64,000 bases of DNA from Calcarisporiella thermophila CBS 279.70 (taxonomy: Eukaryota; Calcarisporiellomycota): positions 62,001 to 126,000 of the forward strand of contig NW_027192205.1 in assembly GCF_041956535.1 (NCBI RefSeq). Direction: 5' to 3'. Below the pieces are notes generated by a model. It was given only the letters and a program-made list of their open reading frames with translations, made no database searches and was not told where the DNA came from. A program made the translations under genes and the position numbers. The stretch's first letter is position 1. The number at the start of each line of letters is the position of its first letter. Below, piece by piece: positions 1 through 11,913 of the stretch.

Positions 1-279
1 AAAACGAACCTCACCCAGATGACTGACAATACCAGTCCGCTTTTGATTGGGAGCATCAATTTGTAGGAAACAGTTGACTAGCTTCTAGCTGATGATTATT
101 TTCTTGTGATTTGCGTATGCTAGAGCCTCTTGTGTTGGTTTGAATTCTCGTTCGTCGTGATATTGCCATATTAAATGTGTCGCTTGCCTCCTAACATAGA
201 ATCCCACCACTTTTGAAGTGATGGCACAGGGGCTCTCAGTATTGAGGGCATTATAATACATGTGATTGTCACTCATGCT

Positions 280-290
280 GGGGGGGGGGG
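280..290. repeat. Poly-G run of 11 bases
   Basis: Eleven consecutive G in the 3' flank of the nucleoporin gene. It is outside the coding region and is a likely site of length miscalls. Confidence 0.9.
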
Positions 291-382
291 TAAATTTTTG
301 ATAGCAAACAATCAACTTTATATTGCAAGAACACATCAATTTATCATCAGATAGAATTAAGAAGAAAATAGAGAAGATCCTT

Positions 383-3300
383 TTAAAATTCCTTTCGAAT
401 CCGCTCCTGTAGTATCTGCAGTCGGTTTTTGAGTCCTGCCCCATCCATGGTGATGGTGAGTAGATATTTTGTGATACATTCGTCCACCAATTTGGCGGGG
501 AAGCTCTCCCTAGGGTACAATAGAATGTTAGGAAGGCATTAAAAAAAATAATAAAGTCTAAATAGTTACTTGTCGGCAATCGTGGCATTGGGTCCGCCCA
601 AATACTCGAACCATTCGCAAAGCAGCCGCTGGATCCCTTCCACCAAGAAGAGCAACGCATTCGTCCCTTGCCACGGGGGAACCTTCCCTTCAAACAGTCT
701 GTTATATTCATCGAACAGTTCCTCATAGGACGCCCCAACGCTCCGGAGCGCGCGCACGACCCAAGCACGGTCAATGTCGGCACGCTTGTGCTGATAACTG
801 TATTGCTCCAGCAGGTTGCAGAGCAAGCCCAGCGGGAATGCGGCCTGGGAAGGGTAGAACCGCTTGCCGAGCAGCTGGACTTTGAGGGTGAGCGCCTCAA
901 ACGCAGTGCGATTCCCCTTCGTTTCCGAGGTGGAGGCACCATCGTTGGGCTGAGCCTGGGCAGTGGCCTGCTCATGCGTTTTGCGGATGATTTCCTGCCA
1001 TGTTTGGCGCAGAAGATACTCGTCATTATAGTCGGCAGTGTACATGATCAGCAGGATAGTCTCGTGGAGCTTCAGTGGGGCAGCATATTGATTGTAGAGC
1101 TATAGTTTCAAGCATGAAAGCAAAACAAACCATTAGTGAGCGACATCAACTGAGGCTGAACTAGAGGCTGCCCTTTTACCGTTGAGATGTCAAGAAGTTC
1201 GCTCTCCAGCTGCCGCATGTATTTCTCGCCCTCCGGCAGGTCTCGCACCTGCTGATAGATCTCGAGTTGCACCTGTGCTACCTCCAGCCTCTCTTCCAAA
1301 TTGTGCAAGAACTCGGCCATCTTAGCGCCGCCGGTCTGGGCGAGACTCCGAGCATTGCCCACCGCAAGCGAAAGGTATTCGACCCGCTGGTCGAGGGAAA
1401 TGGGGAGGTCCGAGGATTCTGCGAGTCGGAGTTGCACGTTGGCGGCTTTGGCAAAGTCACCTGTCCGCACGTAGTACTGCCAGAGCAGATCGAGCTTTTC
1501 TTTGGTGAGCGGGTCCCGGGAGAGGAAGCCCTCCAGGAATGGCGTTCGCAGCTCAAGCAGCTCATAAGTTAAATTTTCGGCGATAAACCAGTCGTAGAGA
1601 CAGAGGTGGAACAGAGCATCTTCGGAGGCCAGTGCCTTGGGCAGAACTTGGTTTAGATACGCCTCTTTTTCGGGGTCGCTTCGTGACGCGGATATTGGCC
1701 CCACCCCGTGCAGCTTGCTCAGTAGTGAGATGACACACTCATAGCACTGCTTCCGCTTCTCAAACATTTCCGCCCGGGGGTCCATGGGACGCGAGCCCTC
1801 CTCCAGCCATGCGACTGCAACCCCCGCAGGATCCATGTCGTGTGCACAAGCCAATGCTAGCTCCACCGCGCCAGTAAGGAACCCTAGTTCCGTGTACTCG
1901 TTGCAGATTTCTTGTAGCTTCAGCGGTTGCAGGAATCGAGCGACCCTGCAGAAAAGGTTGAGGGATTCGGTAAGGAGCTGCTGTCGCTCATGGTAGTCGG
2001 CCGTATCGCGAGCCTTGCGCAGCTGCTCGATCGCCATGTAGTAGATCACGTCGTCAGCGCTGCAGAAGGTTCCGCACCGTTTCCGTAGAACTTCGCTAAG
2101 CGAGTCCATGTTCAGCTGTTGTTGGCTGGCCTGCTTCTTGATCACCGCGGTCACCAAATCCCGGCACAACTCTCTGCCCTTTTGGGTGGTCAGTACGCTC
2201 TCGTAGGTCAAGCCGGCCAGCTCGGATTGTGCAGCGGCCGCCATAATCTCAATGGCCTCCGGAAGCTTGTAATCGATGAGCAAGAGTACGAACGACAAGG
2301 CCTCGATGCACTGCACAAGGAGCAGGCACAAAGCATCGAGCGATTGCTGCTCGGCTTCCCAGGCCTGAGCTTCCTTGCGGTCAATTTGCATGTCAGAATA
2401 TCTGGGCTCCGTGGGCTGGGAGAGATTCATCGACTGCATGTTTTGATCCAAGAACTCCTTCAAAGAGGTGAGATCTCGCTGCACTGCCCTGAGCTCATCC
2501 ACGGAAATATTAGTATCCTGCCGGTTCTTGTTGGTCGAGAGTGGGGCAGGCTTGGTCACCTTTTCCTTCCAAATTGGCCGCAATAACCGCGCAATATATA
2601 GGGCAAGGCCCGCATGCCGCCCGCTGTAAACAATCTCTGGTCTTGTTTCTGCGCGGCCCAGATCGTTTTGTCCTTGCGCCGCATAAGGTTTGTCGAGGAG
2701 AGAAGGCTTCCCCCCAAATTCCAGCAGAAGTCGACGAGCGCCATTTTGCACCGCAGAGTCGAGTTTGGAGGGGGTTGAGGGCAACTGCGGCGACAACAGC
2801 CCGCTAGGGATGTTAGGGATATGTGGATTCGCACAAAGGATTGCAAAGCACATCGCACACACTTCAGCGGGTCCATAATTCTCACAAAATGCCATCAAAT
2901 CAGTATCTCTTCCCCCCGATTCTACCAACAGTCGAGTCAAGATATCGACTGGGCGTTGTTTGACGAGCACAGTAACTCCGGAGTTGGTTAGAACCACGTA
3001 ATCCTTGGGCTGATTCGAAAACTGGGTTGCCAACTCGCTCAGCTGCTGGCTGGCCGTCTTGGTCGCGGTAGAACGCGCCTCAGCAATGGCCCATGTTTTT
3101 CCTTCGATTGGCGACGTGTTGCTCTGCTCCAGTAGTGACATTCGCTGATTTTGCTTCTTCATCAAAGCAATCCGGCCCATCTCTGGTGAAGCTGCAACCA
3201 ATGAATCGCGTTCATCGCTAATCCCATCCACCGCCAGGAACACGCCATTCCCATAGTATGCCGTATGGATACCCGTGTATGAAGCATTCTGGAAGAACAC

Positions 3301-4769
3301 GCCAGTACTTCTATCTGTCGAGACTCCTCCCGGCGGTGCCCTGACATGTACAAGCTCTAGGCCGGTGGGCTGTGTCGGCTGATCCCCTCCATATCCTCGA
3401 TAACGGTTGTGCGAGAAATAGAGTCGACATCCCGTTGAAGTGACCGCCACCAGATGCACCCACTTCGATTCCGAGGTGTTAACAATATGAATGGATACGA
3501 TCTTGAAACTCTGAGGAGAAATGGCTTGAGATGTAGGGTACAGCATGCTCGCGTGGCGGCCGATGTCGGTTTTGCGTTCGACCCGGGTAAAGGATCGACC
3601 GTCACGGCCAAGGTATACTACTTCTATGTTGGATTTTGCAGTGAGTGCGTAGAGGACGTTTCGAGCGCTATCGACCACAACCGAGCAGATCGAATCGTCC
3701 TGCTGGAACTGGAAGAAAGTCGGGAGGAAATAGGAATAGGCTGAAGACGTGTGATTAATTTTTCGGCATCTCTTCTGGAACCAGCGCTCTTCTGACTCAT
3801 AAGTTAGCTCATACAAGTGTCCGTCGCCTCCGCACATGAAAATTCGCCCGTTGTCCGTCCCGACTATGTTGTTCATGATAACATTATCTGATGGCACCGA
3901 CATGTTCGTTGTGTAAAGCGTTATATCGCCCTCCTCGCTTCGGTTTGGTAACGATACTCCCAAGAGGATGATTTCTCCGGGTGTCGCAAGTACAAGGAGA
4001 TAGTGGATTTGGTCGATGAAGATGCCTGGTCTTGGCTTGACCAGACCTACACTCACAATTGTATCACTTTGCTCCTCAAATGTTGAGACATCGCCACTAC
4101 GTCGAGAGGACATGGAAATCAGCTGTTAATGCTTTCATGTTCAGACAAAATTGGCCAAAAATGACTTACTTCCCAAAATAATTCCACAGAAAGAGCCGAT
4201 GTTCAAAAGCGATCCATGCTCGGCCAATCTCTGGGAACAGGCCCATAAAGCATTGTGCACCCGTCATAGCTAGCGCACAAAAATGGGTCAACAAGTTTCC
4301 TACTAAATTCTACAGCGAATTGTGTCTTACCATTATACAATCTTAGGACTCCATCTGGAAGATTGATGAATTGTCTCTTTTGAATCGTCTGCCAGGACGG
4401 ACGAGCCGGCTGCGTATAATCGGAAGAAGCCGATACCGCTGAATATAGATAATTCCGCGACATGCATTAGCAGAAATTTTAAGCAGGAGAAAAGAATGAA
4501 TTATATCGGTATTTCAACTTACAACCAAGCAGATCTGCGAGTTCTGGGTATTCCTCATCGCGCTTTAACTGTTCGTGCAGAGTGCGAGCGGCAGTTTGCA
4601 TTGACAAATAGAACGAATCAGAATCCCCGGTGCGTGGCTGTAATCGCTGTTGCAGCTGCTGGGGCTGCGATTGCGTTGGCTGATTCGCGGTCCAAAAGAG
4701 ACTCGTGCTCTCACGAAAAGATCGCGGAGTAGAAATCATGTTAATTGGATTGTTCTCCCGCTGATGCAC
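383..4769 (-). CDS. NUP170: Nuclear pore scaffold nucleoporin, Nup155/Nup170/Nup157 family
   Basis: Six exons read on the minus strand: 4769-4523, 4438-4331, 4269-4170, 4096-1180, 1099-570 and 509-383, giving 1342 aa, close to the 1300-1500 aa usual for Nup155/Nup170. The family is an inner-ring scaffold of the nuclear pore with an N-terminal beta-propeller and a C-terminal alpha-solenoid. Seen here: a Gln-rich N-terminus, the propeller entry motif MGLFPEIGRAW followed by FEHRLFLWNY, SDTIVSVGLVKPRPG, and a helical C-terminal half with LYNQYAAPLKLHETILLIMY spliced across the fifth intron. Intron phases agree throughout (sum 4029 nt). A start at the first Met (MHQREN) is assumed; a second Met lies about ten codons in. 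The gene is divergent from the Rrp7 gene, about 240 bases away. Family assignment is firm; exon ends are by eye. Confidence 0.93.
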
Positions 4770-5007
4770 GCGTTATTCTCTTCGCTCCTCTAGTCTATCG
4801 ATGTATTAAGGGTGGGAGAGTACGAGGGAGAAAGCAATGCGAGGGTATGTCTCTTTCGACGCGTCTCTCGGTCTATTGCCTGTGGAGTCGGTCAAGAGAA
4901 CCCCAAACAAAAATTTCGAATCCTAATACGGCGCAGCAGCCAGGACTGCTCTCTTGAAAGGATAAACACCCGCTAATTGCCTCTATTCAACTTAATAAAT
5001 TCATAAG
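4770..5007. promoter_or_regulatory. Divergent promoter between NUP170 and RRP7
   Basis: This 238-base gap separates the start codons of two genes that point away from each other, so it must hold both promoters. I see no clear TATA box; the stretch just before the RRP7 start is AT-rich. The assignment rests on gene layout only. Confidence 0.5.
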
Positions 5008-5656
5008 ATGGGAAAAAAGTCAAAATCGAAGAAATCAAAGATAGACAATGAGGATATGGGCGAGAAGCCCCTTGTCCATATTCCCAATGACGACGAAGAT
5101 ACAGATAGCAAGCGAGGACTCGTTGGACTAAAAAGTAAATTTTCCGCTTTTGTAATGTCATTAATTCCAAGAATGTTAATCAATCCCGTATTTATCTTTT
5201 AGAATGGCTTTTTGAATATCACCAAGAGCGACCACCCGCATCTGTTCTTCAATCCCAAGTTGATGCCTTCATGAAGAAATTTACAGAGGATGAATACGAG
5301 AAAGAGCGAAAATTAGCTGAACTTCATAACCAACCTGACGAGGACGGATTCATCACGGTAACCCGCAAGAGCAGGAGAAATACTAATACAGACGGCACGG
5401 TCACCGTGACTGCAGCACGGCCGGAGGAAATCAAGGACTTGAAGCCAAAAAAGAAAGAGCTCAAAGACTTTTATAGATTCCAGATTAGAGAGGCGAAGCG
5501 AGATCGTAAGTTTCTGGTATATATTCATAGATGATTTTCTTGTGTGCTAACAGTGCAAGCCATCCCATAGAATTGGTGCAATTGCGCAAGAAATTTGAGG
5601 AAGATAAGAAGAGGATTGAGAGTCTCAAGGCAAACCGTCGATTTAAACCATATTGA
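5008..5656 (+). CDS. RRP7: Short Rrp7-like ribosome biogenesis protein
   Basis: Exons 5008-5134, 5203-5505 and 5571-5656 give 171 aa. Rrp7/RRP7A is a small-subunit processome (UtpC) factor for 18S rRNA maturation. The C-terminal Rrp7 domain is clear: KKWLFEYHQERPPASVLQSQ, then DEDGFITVTRKSRRNTNTDG, KELKDFYRFQIREAKRD, and the family's terminal block LRKKFEEDKKRIE...ANRRFKPY. Yeast Rrp7 is about 300 aa and carries an RRM-like N-terminal domain; here only about 45 Lys/Asp-rich residues precede the C-terminal domain, and the 240-base divergent spacer leaves no room for the missing part. Either this is a short form or an upstream exon is not recognisable. Start is the first Met after in-frame stops. 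Confidence 0.88.
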
Positions 5657-5890
5657 ATCCTTCATTTTTGTACAGTTTTTTTTTGTTCTGTTATTTATAT
5701 CTCTATTACAAAAAGACATTTCCTCTTATTAATATAAATATAAATATAAATATAATTTGGTTCCGTTTCGAGTGTTGGAATAATTAGTTGTTCTACATTT
5801 ACTACATAAGTAAAGAGTCCTATTAAGGTGGCTTTTATCTAGTAAAAGAGAATAAAAAGGGAATAAATTAAGAGATGTGAAGTTTTAAAG
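5657..5890. other. Shared 3' region of convergent genes, with ATAAAT repeat
   Basis: AT-rich spacer between the convergent Rrp7 and phosphoesterase genes. A short array of TAAATA units lies near 5731-5755. It probably holds both polyadenylation signals; no gene seen. Confidence 0.5.
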
Positions 5891-7798
5891 TTAACAGTTG
5901 TTAGTGTTCCAATTTTTCGTGACAAATTCACTCCACATTGTGTTGGTGGTCATGCCCTGCAGATATATCTGGGTGTCAGCCTTGGTGAAGTTACGGCCAG
6001 TAAGGGTGTTCAAGGCAGATAAGACGTCGGGTTCGTTGAAGTCGGGGTAGACGACATCAATCTTCTCGGCCTGCGGTGCGGCGGTCACAACATAGTTGGG
6101 GATCTTGAAAACAGGCTTCGGCGTGTGCTTCACGGCATCACCGTCTCCATCCAGATCGTCCTTGGTCACGTAACCGTAGTCAATTTCAGCACGTTTGTGG
6201 AATGCACTTTGGATGTTATTGAGGGTATCGCTAAGCCTGGGGGCAATGGCTCCCTCGACATCCGCCACATACTTCCACTTGTTTTTGAATGGAGAAATGA
6301 TGTAAAGGTCGTCATTGGTGAAGGGGCCTTTGAAGAGGTCAAAGCGGGTGGAACCGGTGCTCAGAGCGACCTGAGGTGGGACGGGGCGCGATGTATTGAC
6401 AATGGTTTTGGGAAGAAGCTCAGTGGCAAGCAAATGGTAGATCGAATTGGTCTCATTGAAGCCAACTTGTTTGAGGTAATAGTCCTAGAAATAGCTGTCA
6501 GTCGGTCGTGAACCAGGGTCATTATGGAATCATAGATATCCTACCTGAGGGACGCACCCGAGCTTGTAGGTAATATTGAGCTCTTCGCGGATACGCAAAA
6601 TTTCCTCAGTGATCTCTTTTCCTTTCTCTGTGTCGAAAGTTTCCTCAGTCGTGTTAGTATAGTGGATGTAAGTGGGACGGTTGCCGTCTAGGTAGAGGCG
6701 GTTGACCGTGAGATTCTTGGCCATATCAGTCTCGTTGAGGCCTTTGATCGAGATCCATCCTACGGTCTCCATATAGCGACCAGCCTGGAGAGCCACAGTG
6801 TGAGCATCGAAAAATGCAAAGTCGCGGACGTGTGAGTGGCCGGCGAGCATGACAATCGGCTTTGTAGGATGCACCGCTCGGATTGCCTTGTGAAGGACTC
6901 CAAACTCCGGCTGACGGATCGGGATATGTCCATTAATGATGATCAAATCGGTGTCGTTGGCGCTCTGGAGAGCTTCATTGAACCAGGGCTGCTTCACCGA
7001 CTCTTCCACGCTCACAACAACGGTGTTGTTCGAGTTTGATTTGAAGTTGTATAGGAAACCAAATACTAGCGCCGTGGTACCGAACTCTCCCTTGTACCGC
7101 AGGAATTGGCTGCCAATTGGTGTGGTCTCGTTGGTCTCAGCATTTTTGATGAACACGTTGGAGGTGAGATATTTCCCCTCCCATTTCGGCGCGAAGTCCT
7201 TGTAGACATGCTCAGCAATCGTTCCATTGTAAAGCTCATGGTTGCCTACGTTCATATGGAGGATAAGGTGTCAACAGTAAGTATAAAATATATGAGAGGA
7301 ATAGAGACATACCGATTGTGAGAGCATCGTAGGGGACATTGAAAAACAGTGGATCACTCTTTAGCCCGCCAACTACCGAGGCATCCGAAAACCCATTTCC
7401 ATCATGGAGATCTCCCGTATCAATAACGAAGAGATCTTTCTTCAACTCGCGAGCTTTATCCTAATAGATTGTATGAATTATTAAATTTCCAATCTAAAAC
7501 TTGAAGAACAACTAAAGATGCATATGTCACATACCTTCATATGATTGACGAAGGAAGTGAAATCTCCCCAGTCACCGGCATAGTTGGCCTCCTTCAAATG
7601 ACCAGGCAAGAAGCCGTGGGTGTCGGTTGTTTGAATAATGGAGAAGTCTCCCCACTCTAGAGAACGGAACTCCATGGGAGTCGTAATGTTCGGAGCGCCC
7701 GGCTGCATTCGCTTGGCCATGGGCGCGGCACTGGCGAGACATGCCGCAAGGATTGGGAAAACTACGCCGGTTACCCTCATTAGAAGAAAGCAAGGCAA
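5891..7798 (-). CDS. Secreted calcineurin-like metallophosphoesterase (yeast YHR202W / 5'-nucleotidase type)
   Basis: Exons 7798-7535, 7460-7313, 7245-6545 and 6484-5891 give 568 aa. The N-terminus is a signal peptide (MRVTGVVFPILAACLASAAP, preceded by six residues if the upstream Met is used). All metal-binding motifs of the calcineurin-like fold are visible: TTDTHGFL (Asp59, His61), GDLHDGNG, GNHELYNG (restored by the intron at 7246-7312) and GHSHVRDF. The size, the secretion signal and the EWGDFSIIQTTDTHG block resemble fungal YHR202W-like proteins, related to 5'-nucleotidases; several N-x-S/T sites fit a secreted or vacuolar enzyme. Substrate is not readable from sequence. It is convergent with Rrp7. 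The family call is strong, the substrate unknown. Confidence 0.9.
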
Positions 7799-8884
7799 AA
7801 ATGAAAAGGAACGGGGAAGACCCGAGTATTACAAAAGAGACGTAGCTTATATAGTACAGAAATGGACTGGAGTTCATTTTGGTTTGTACAAGTTGGAAAG
7901 GCTTTTCTAAGGCATGCTTTCGAAGCATATTGCTTAAACGGTGTTATTTACTTGTCGGAGTTTGGTTGCTAATTTCGGAAACCAAAATATCCACCTACAG
8001 CAAGAACGGGAGTTCTTGGAAGATCTCCCCGAGCGGCTCTATTTTAGTATTCAGTACCAGGGGATCTGCTGGCGCTGATACTTCTCCATGTCTGCGGAGA
8101 GCTGTCCAAATCAAACCATAGCTGCCCATTTACATTAGGCCACTGCTTGCGAAAGTCTTGGAAACATAAAGTGAAGTTGAATACAAGCGAACTCTATATT
8201 ATTGTCTCTAAGCAACGACATGTCTAACCTTCCCCTGAACTTGTTTTGGCCAAAAGAAATTCAACCGTTCATCTGAGCAATTTAGGGAGTACACATGATA
8301 ATTCCCAAGCATTTCCGCCATTTTCTTCGTAACTTCACACGCTCGCTCTGCTGCAATTAGCAACGACGATGATCAGCCAACTGTAGTACAACCGACCTTG
8401 AAAACCTTCAGAAATTGCATTATACATATCGAAAGATACCATAACAACTATTGAAATATATATAAAAAAAAAGCAAGAGTAGCTTGAGATAGCTCTATCA
8501 TATTAAGGGAAAGCGATAGATATATCCATGGAATCCACATCCTTGAGATAACCTTTCCCTTTAAGCCAAAAGAGTCGGTAAATAGACGTATGAAAAGGTA
8601 AGGAGAGCTATAAACATAACGATGCTGATAAATAGATCTTTTATAAGGATTACTTAGACATTAAGTGACACCCAACCTCAGGAACCCTTTTACTTATTGC
8701 CCCAGGCATCAGATTCATGTAAAGTACATATGACTGCTATAACCTTAGATGCTCGTGTGTATTAATTTACTAATTACAAGAAATAAATAAATCAAAGTTA
8801 TAGAATGCTATGGTTGAGATAGTGTAATCAAGTCATTCATAAAAGCAATTTATTTGGCATATAAGAAATTGCATTTCAAGGGGC
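7799..8884. other. Intergenic, 1.1 kb
   Basis: The interval carries the promoter of the phosphoesterase gene at its left and the 3' flank of the Hsp70-like gene at its right. AT-rich, with no ORF resembling a known protein and no RNA gene seen. Confidence 0.5.
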
Positions 8885-8919
8885 TTATTTTGATGAAGCG
8901 GTAGGCCCTTGCTGTTGCT

Positions 8920-8950
<31 letters not shown>

Positions 8951-11539
8951 TAGATGTTGCTGAGTATATTGGCCAGACTGGCTCATTCCTTGCGCTGATG
9001 GCTGCGCATAAAATCCTGCATATTGCCCGTATCCATACAATGGAATATTTGCAGGACGGTACCCTGCTTGTGCATATCCAGCAGGATAACCCGCCTGTGG
9101 AGAAACCGGGCGCACAATGTAAGGAGCATTGCTCGCTCCACCTGCGACAGCGATCATAGAATTGCTCGGGTTGCTACCACCAGCAGAAGAAAGGGGTATT
9201 TGGCCGTAATCCATGCCTGCGTATATAGGAGGTTGACCTGAAAGATAGGTTGATTGTCCGTGAGCGTAGCCCTGTTGTGCATATGCGGAGTAAATGGGGG
9301 GCTGCTGCGGGTAAGGATATGGCGAAGCAATGAAAGGCTGCTCCTCATACACCACTTGTCCATATAGCTGCTGAAGCTGTGGTTGTTGAGAAACAAGTTG
9401 ATAATGCCCCGGTTGCAACGGAGGTAATACTGGTGTCTGCTGATGGTATTGCGGAAGTTGAGACTGCTGTTGAGGTGTTTGTGGCGGTTGCTGTTGCTGC
9501 TGTTGCTGTTGCTGCTGCTGTTGCGACTGCTCTTGCTCATTTTTTCCCTGGAAATCGTCCGCCTCAAAAGTGGATGTAAACGTATATTCTTTCTCTCTAA
9601 TTTTCACATGGATCTTCAATTCTGTTAGTCCGAAATACATTTTGATCGTCATTCGTACTCTCTCTCCTGGCTGAACACCCTGAAGTTCCGGCATTCGGAT
9701 TGGAAAATAACCCACTTTTCTCACGTCTGGATGGGTCGTTAGCCGAGGAGGAGGGCCGTCCGCATCACAGGCAAACAAATCCGAATCCGTGTCATTAGGA
9801 TATGCCACCGTAAACTCCTTGGTGATGCATTCATCGATTTTAATTGGCTGTCCTTTACGAATAAATACTGAAAAGCGTTGGCGACAGAATGGCCGTCCGT
9901 CCGATCCTGTGGTTGCATATTCTGGAGGATCCAGCTCTGGCTCGAAGAGCATACGAGTTTCAACTCCATAACTGCGACGAGCTACCCGTTGTGTGACCAC
10001 ACGAGGATTAAGCCCAAAATAGACCGCACCACGCACCACGGCAAGGGCGCCTCGCGGAGGCACGCCAATCAATCCAACTCGCGAATTGAATCTTTGATGA
10101 ACGCAATTGTATAAATAGTTGGATTGACCAAAGCCCCCTACCAAAAATATTGCTTGAAGCGCCCCTGCCGCCTGCAATTGCTGCTCTATCAATTCTAGTA
10201 CCTGCCGCACTACCGGCTCATACACCTCTTCTCGTAACTCGGAAGCCTGTAATCTTATTATGCCAGCCTCTATTCCAGCCTTCTCAACCGTGATATCGCC
10301 AAAGCCCATAGATGCAGGCAAGTGCATGAATTGATCTTCTTCTCCGTCGAAATTCGGCTTTACTCCATCTATGAACTTGTCTATAATTTGCTCAAACGCG
10401 GCTGGTGGGACAGGACCGACATGTTGTAATTTACGTTCAAGGAAATTACGCATATTTAGATCCAGGAAACCAGAGCCGCAAGACGCCCCGTGGCCTTTAG
10501 TCACTTCCTTTAATGTTCGAACTCCATTTTTGTCCTCGATTTCGAAGACGATAAGATCAACCGTGCCACCTCCAGCATCTTAAAAATGGAGGTAAAGAAG
10601 AAAAAAAACGAAAATATTATCTAGTAAAATGGTGCAAAAAAGAAATGAAATGTAGCAAAAGAGTAGCTACCACATATCATGAAACGCTCGCCATTCTTCA
10701 AGTTGAATCTATCGCACTTTTTCTCACAGTAGAGCGCGGCGGCTTCAGGTTCAGATATTAGCATAAGTCGGTCAGGGTGATCATTGGGGGACACCAAGCC
10801 TGCTTTTATGGCCGCCAAACGCATAGCCGCTTTGGCTGGGTCACTCCACATGGCTGGGACTGTCAGACAGTAGCGATACTAAATATATCTAAAATGATTC
10901 CAAGGAAATAGAGGACCAGCGGAATAAATGCCTACCTTTGAGGTGTCGTAATTTGCAGCAAATCCTCTCTGCAGCTCCGTTAATACTAGAATAAATTAGC
11001 TGTTAGTCCAAGTTGCTTAGCCAGCACGCATCATCGCGTTACCATAGCTATGAAAAGCTCGTAGATAGTCCGCGATAACATCCACGATGGTGAGCCCATT
11101 AGGAAGGGGCGCTAGTTTTAGGTTTTCATCCAAGTGTAGTTTGAACTTAGAAAGCAGAACCTGTTCTCGAGCATCGGGCCTCATCATCGTTCGTTTAGCA
11201 CCATATCCCCACTCGTAGAGTTGCTTGCTATTATTCAGATAGAAGCTGAGAGTCGGAACTTTAGGATACGTGTCACCAAACTGCTTGGGCCTAACAAAGA
11301 GTTTGATAGCTAGTACAAGAGCCGCAAATTTTTGGGTTTTTTGTTTCTAGAACATACCACTTTGTTATATCAATAACTTCTTCATTTTGACCGAATGCAT
11401 ACGCACAACCGCTAAATGTCGTGCCAAAATCTGTGACAATTAGTTTATGTATTAATCAATGAAATCAATGGTGCAGATAAATCCACTTACCAATTCCAAT
11501 AACAATTGGGTATTCTGCAAAATTAAACGTTGAATTCAT
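8885..11539 (-). CDS. HSPA12-like Hsp70-family ATPase with Gln/Pro/Tyr-rich prion-like tail
   Basis: Exons 11539-11491, 11430-11358, 11290-11043, 10985-10936, 10878-10671 and 10578-8885 give 773 aa. The N-terminal 500 residues are an actin-fold ATPase of the divergent HSPA12 type: IGIDFGTTFSGCAYAF (phosphate 1), YCLTVPAMWSDPAK, ISEPEAAALYC, DAGGGTVDLIVF (phosphate 2, spliced across the intron at 10579-10670), and VGGFGQSNYLY (adenosine site). In place of a standard substrate-binding domain it has about 200 residues rich in Q, P, Y, G and A with two polyglutamine tracts (about 9489-9533 and 8905-8960). Such HSPA12-like genes are often expanded in fungi. It is divergent from the BAR-domain gene. 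Chaperone activity is not demonstrated for this type. Confidence 0.9.
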
Positions 11540-11913
11540 TGCAAACCTCCATGAACAATTTTCCGAACAGATAAGATGGAAAACGAAAGCTACACGAAAG
11601 TAAATTCAGAACAAGAGCATTAGCATCAAGAAATTGCTGCGGTGCAGTTCTAGAAGAGTCGCTTTACATTAATGGGCTTGAATAGCCGATAAGCCGGGAG
11701 AGAGCTGGACGTGAGGGGGACAAGTACCGTTCAAAAGAAAGAGCGAGGTGGCTGCGAATTCGAAGTTATAAAATAATTCATGTTATTTGAATGATTGCAC
11801 AGCCACACCAATCCAAGCGAAGTGGCGACTATGGAAAAGAATAAGGAAAAACCAATTCCTTCTCTTTGCCATATATTTATACCTGACAAATCATCTCTTC
11901 AAATCAAACAATC
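11540..11913. promoter_or_regulatory. Divergent promoter region, Hsp70-like / BAR gene
   Basis: A 374-base spacer between two start codons facing apart. No motif stands out. The sequence just before the BAR gene is AT-rich. Confidence 0.45.

Noticed and set aside
85-1026. 313-codon minus-strand frame over the NUP170 3' end
   Set aside because: It is out of frame with the nucleoporin exons and crosses the last intron; the correct frame gives the conserved Nup155 C-terminus.
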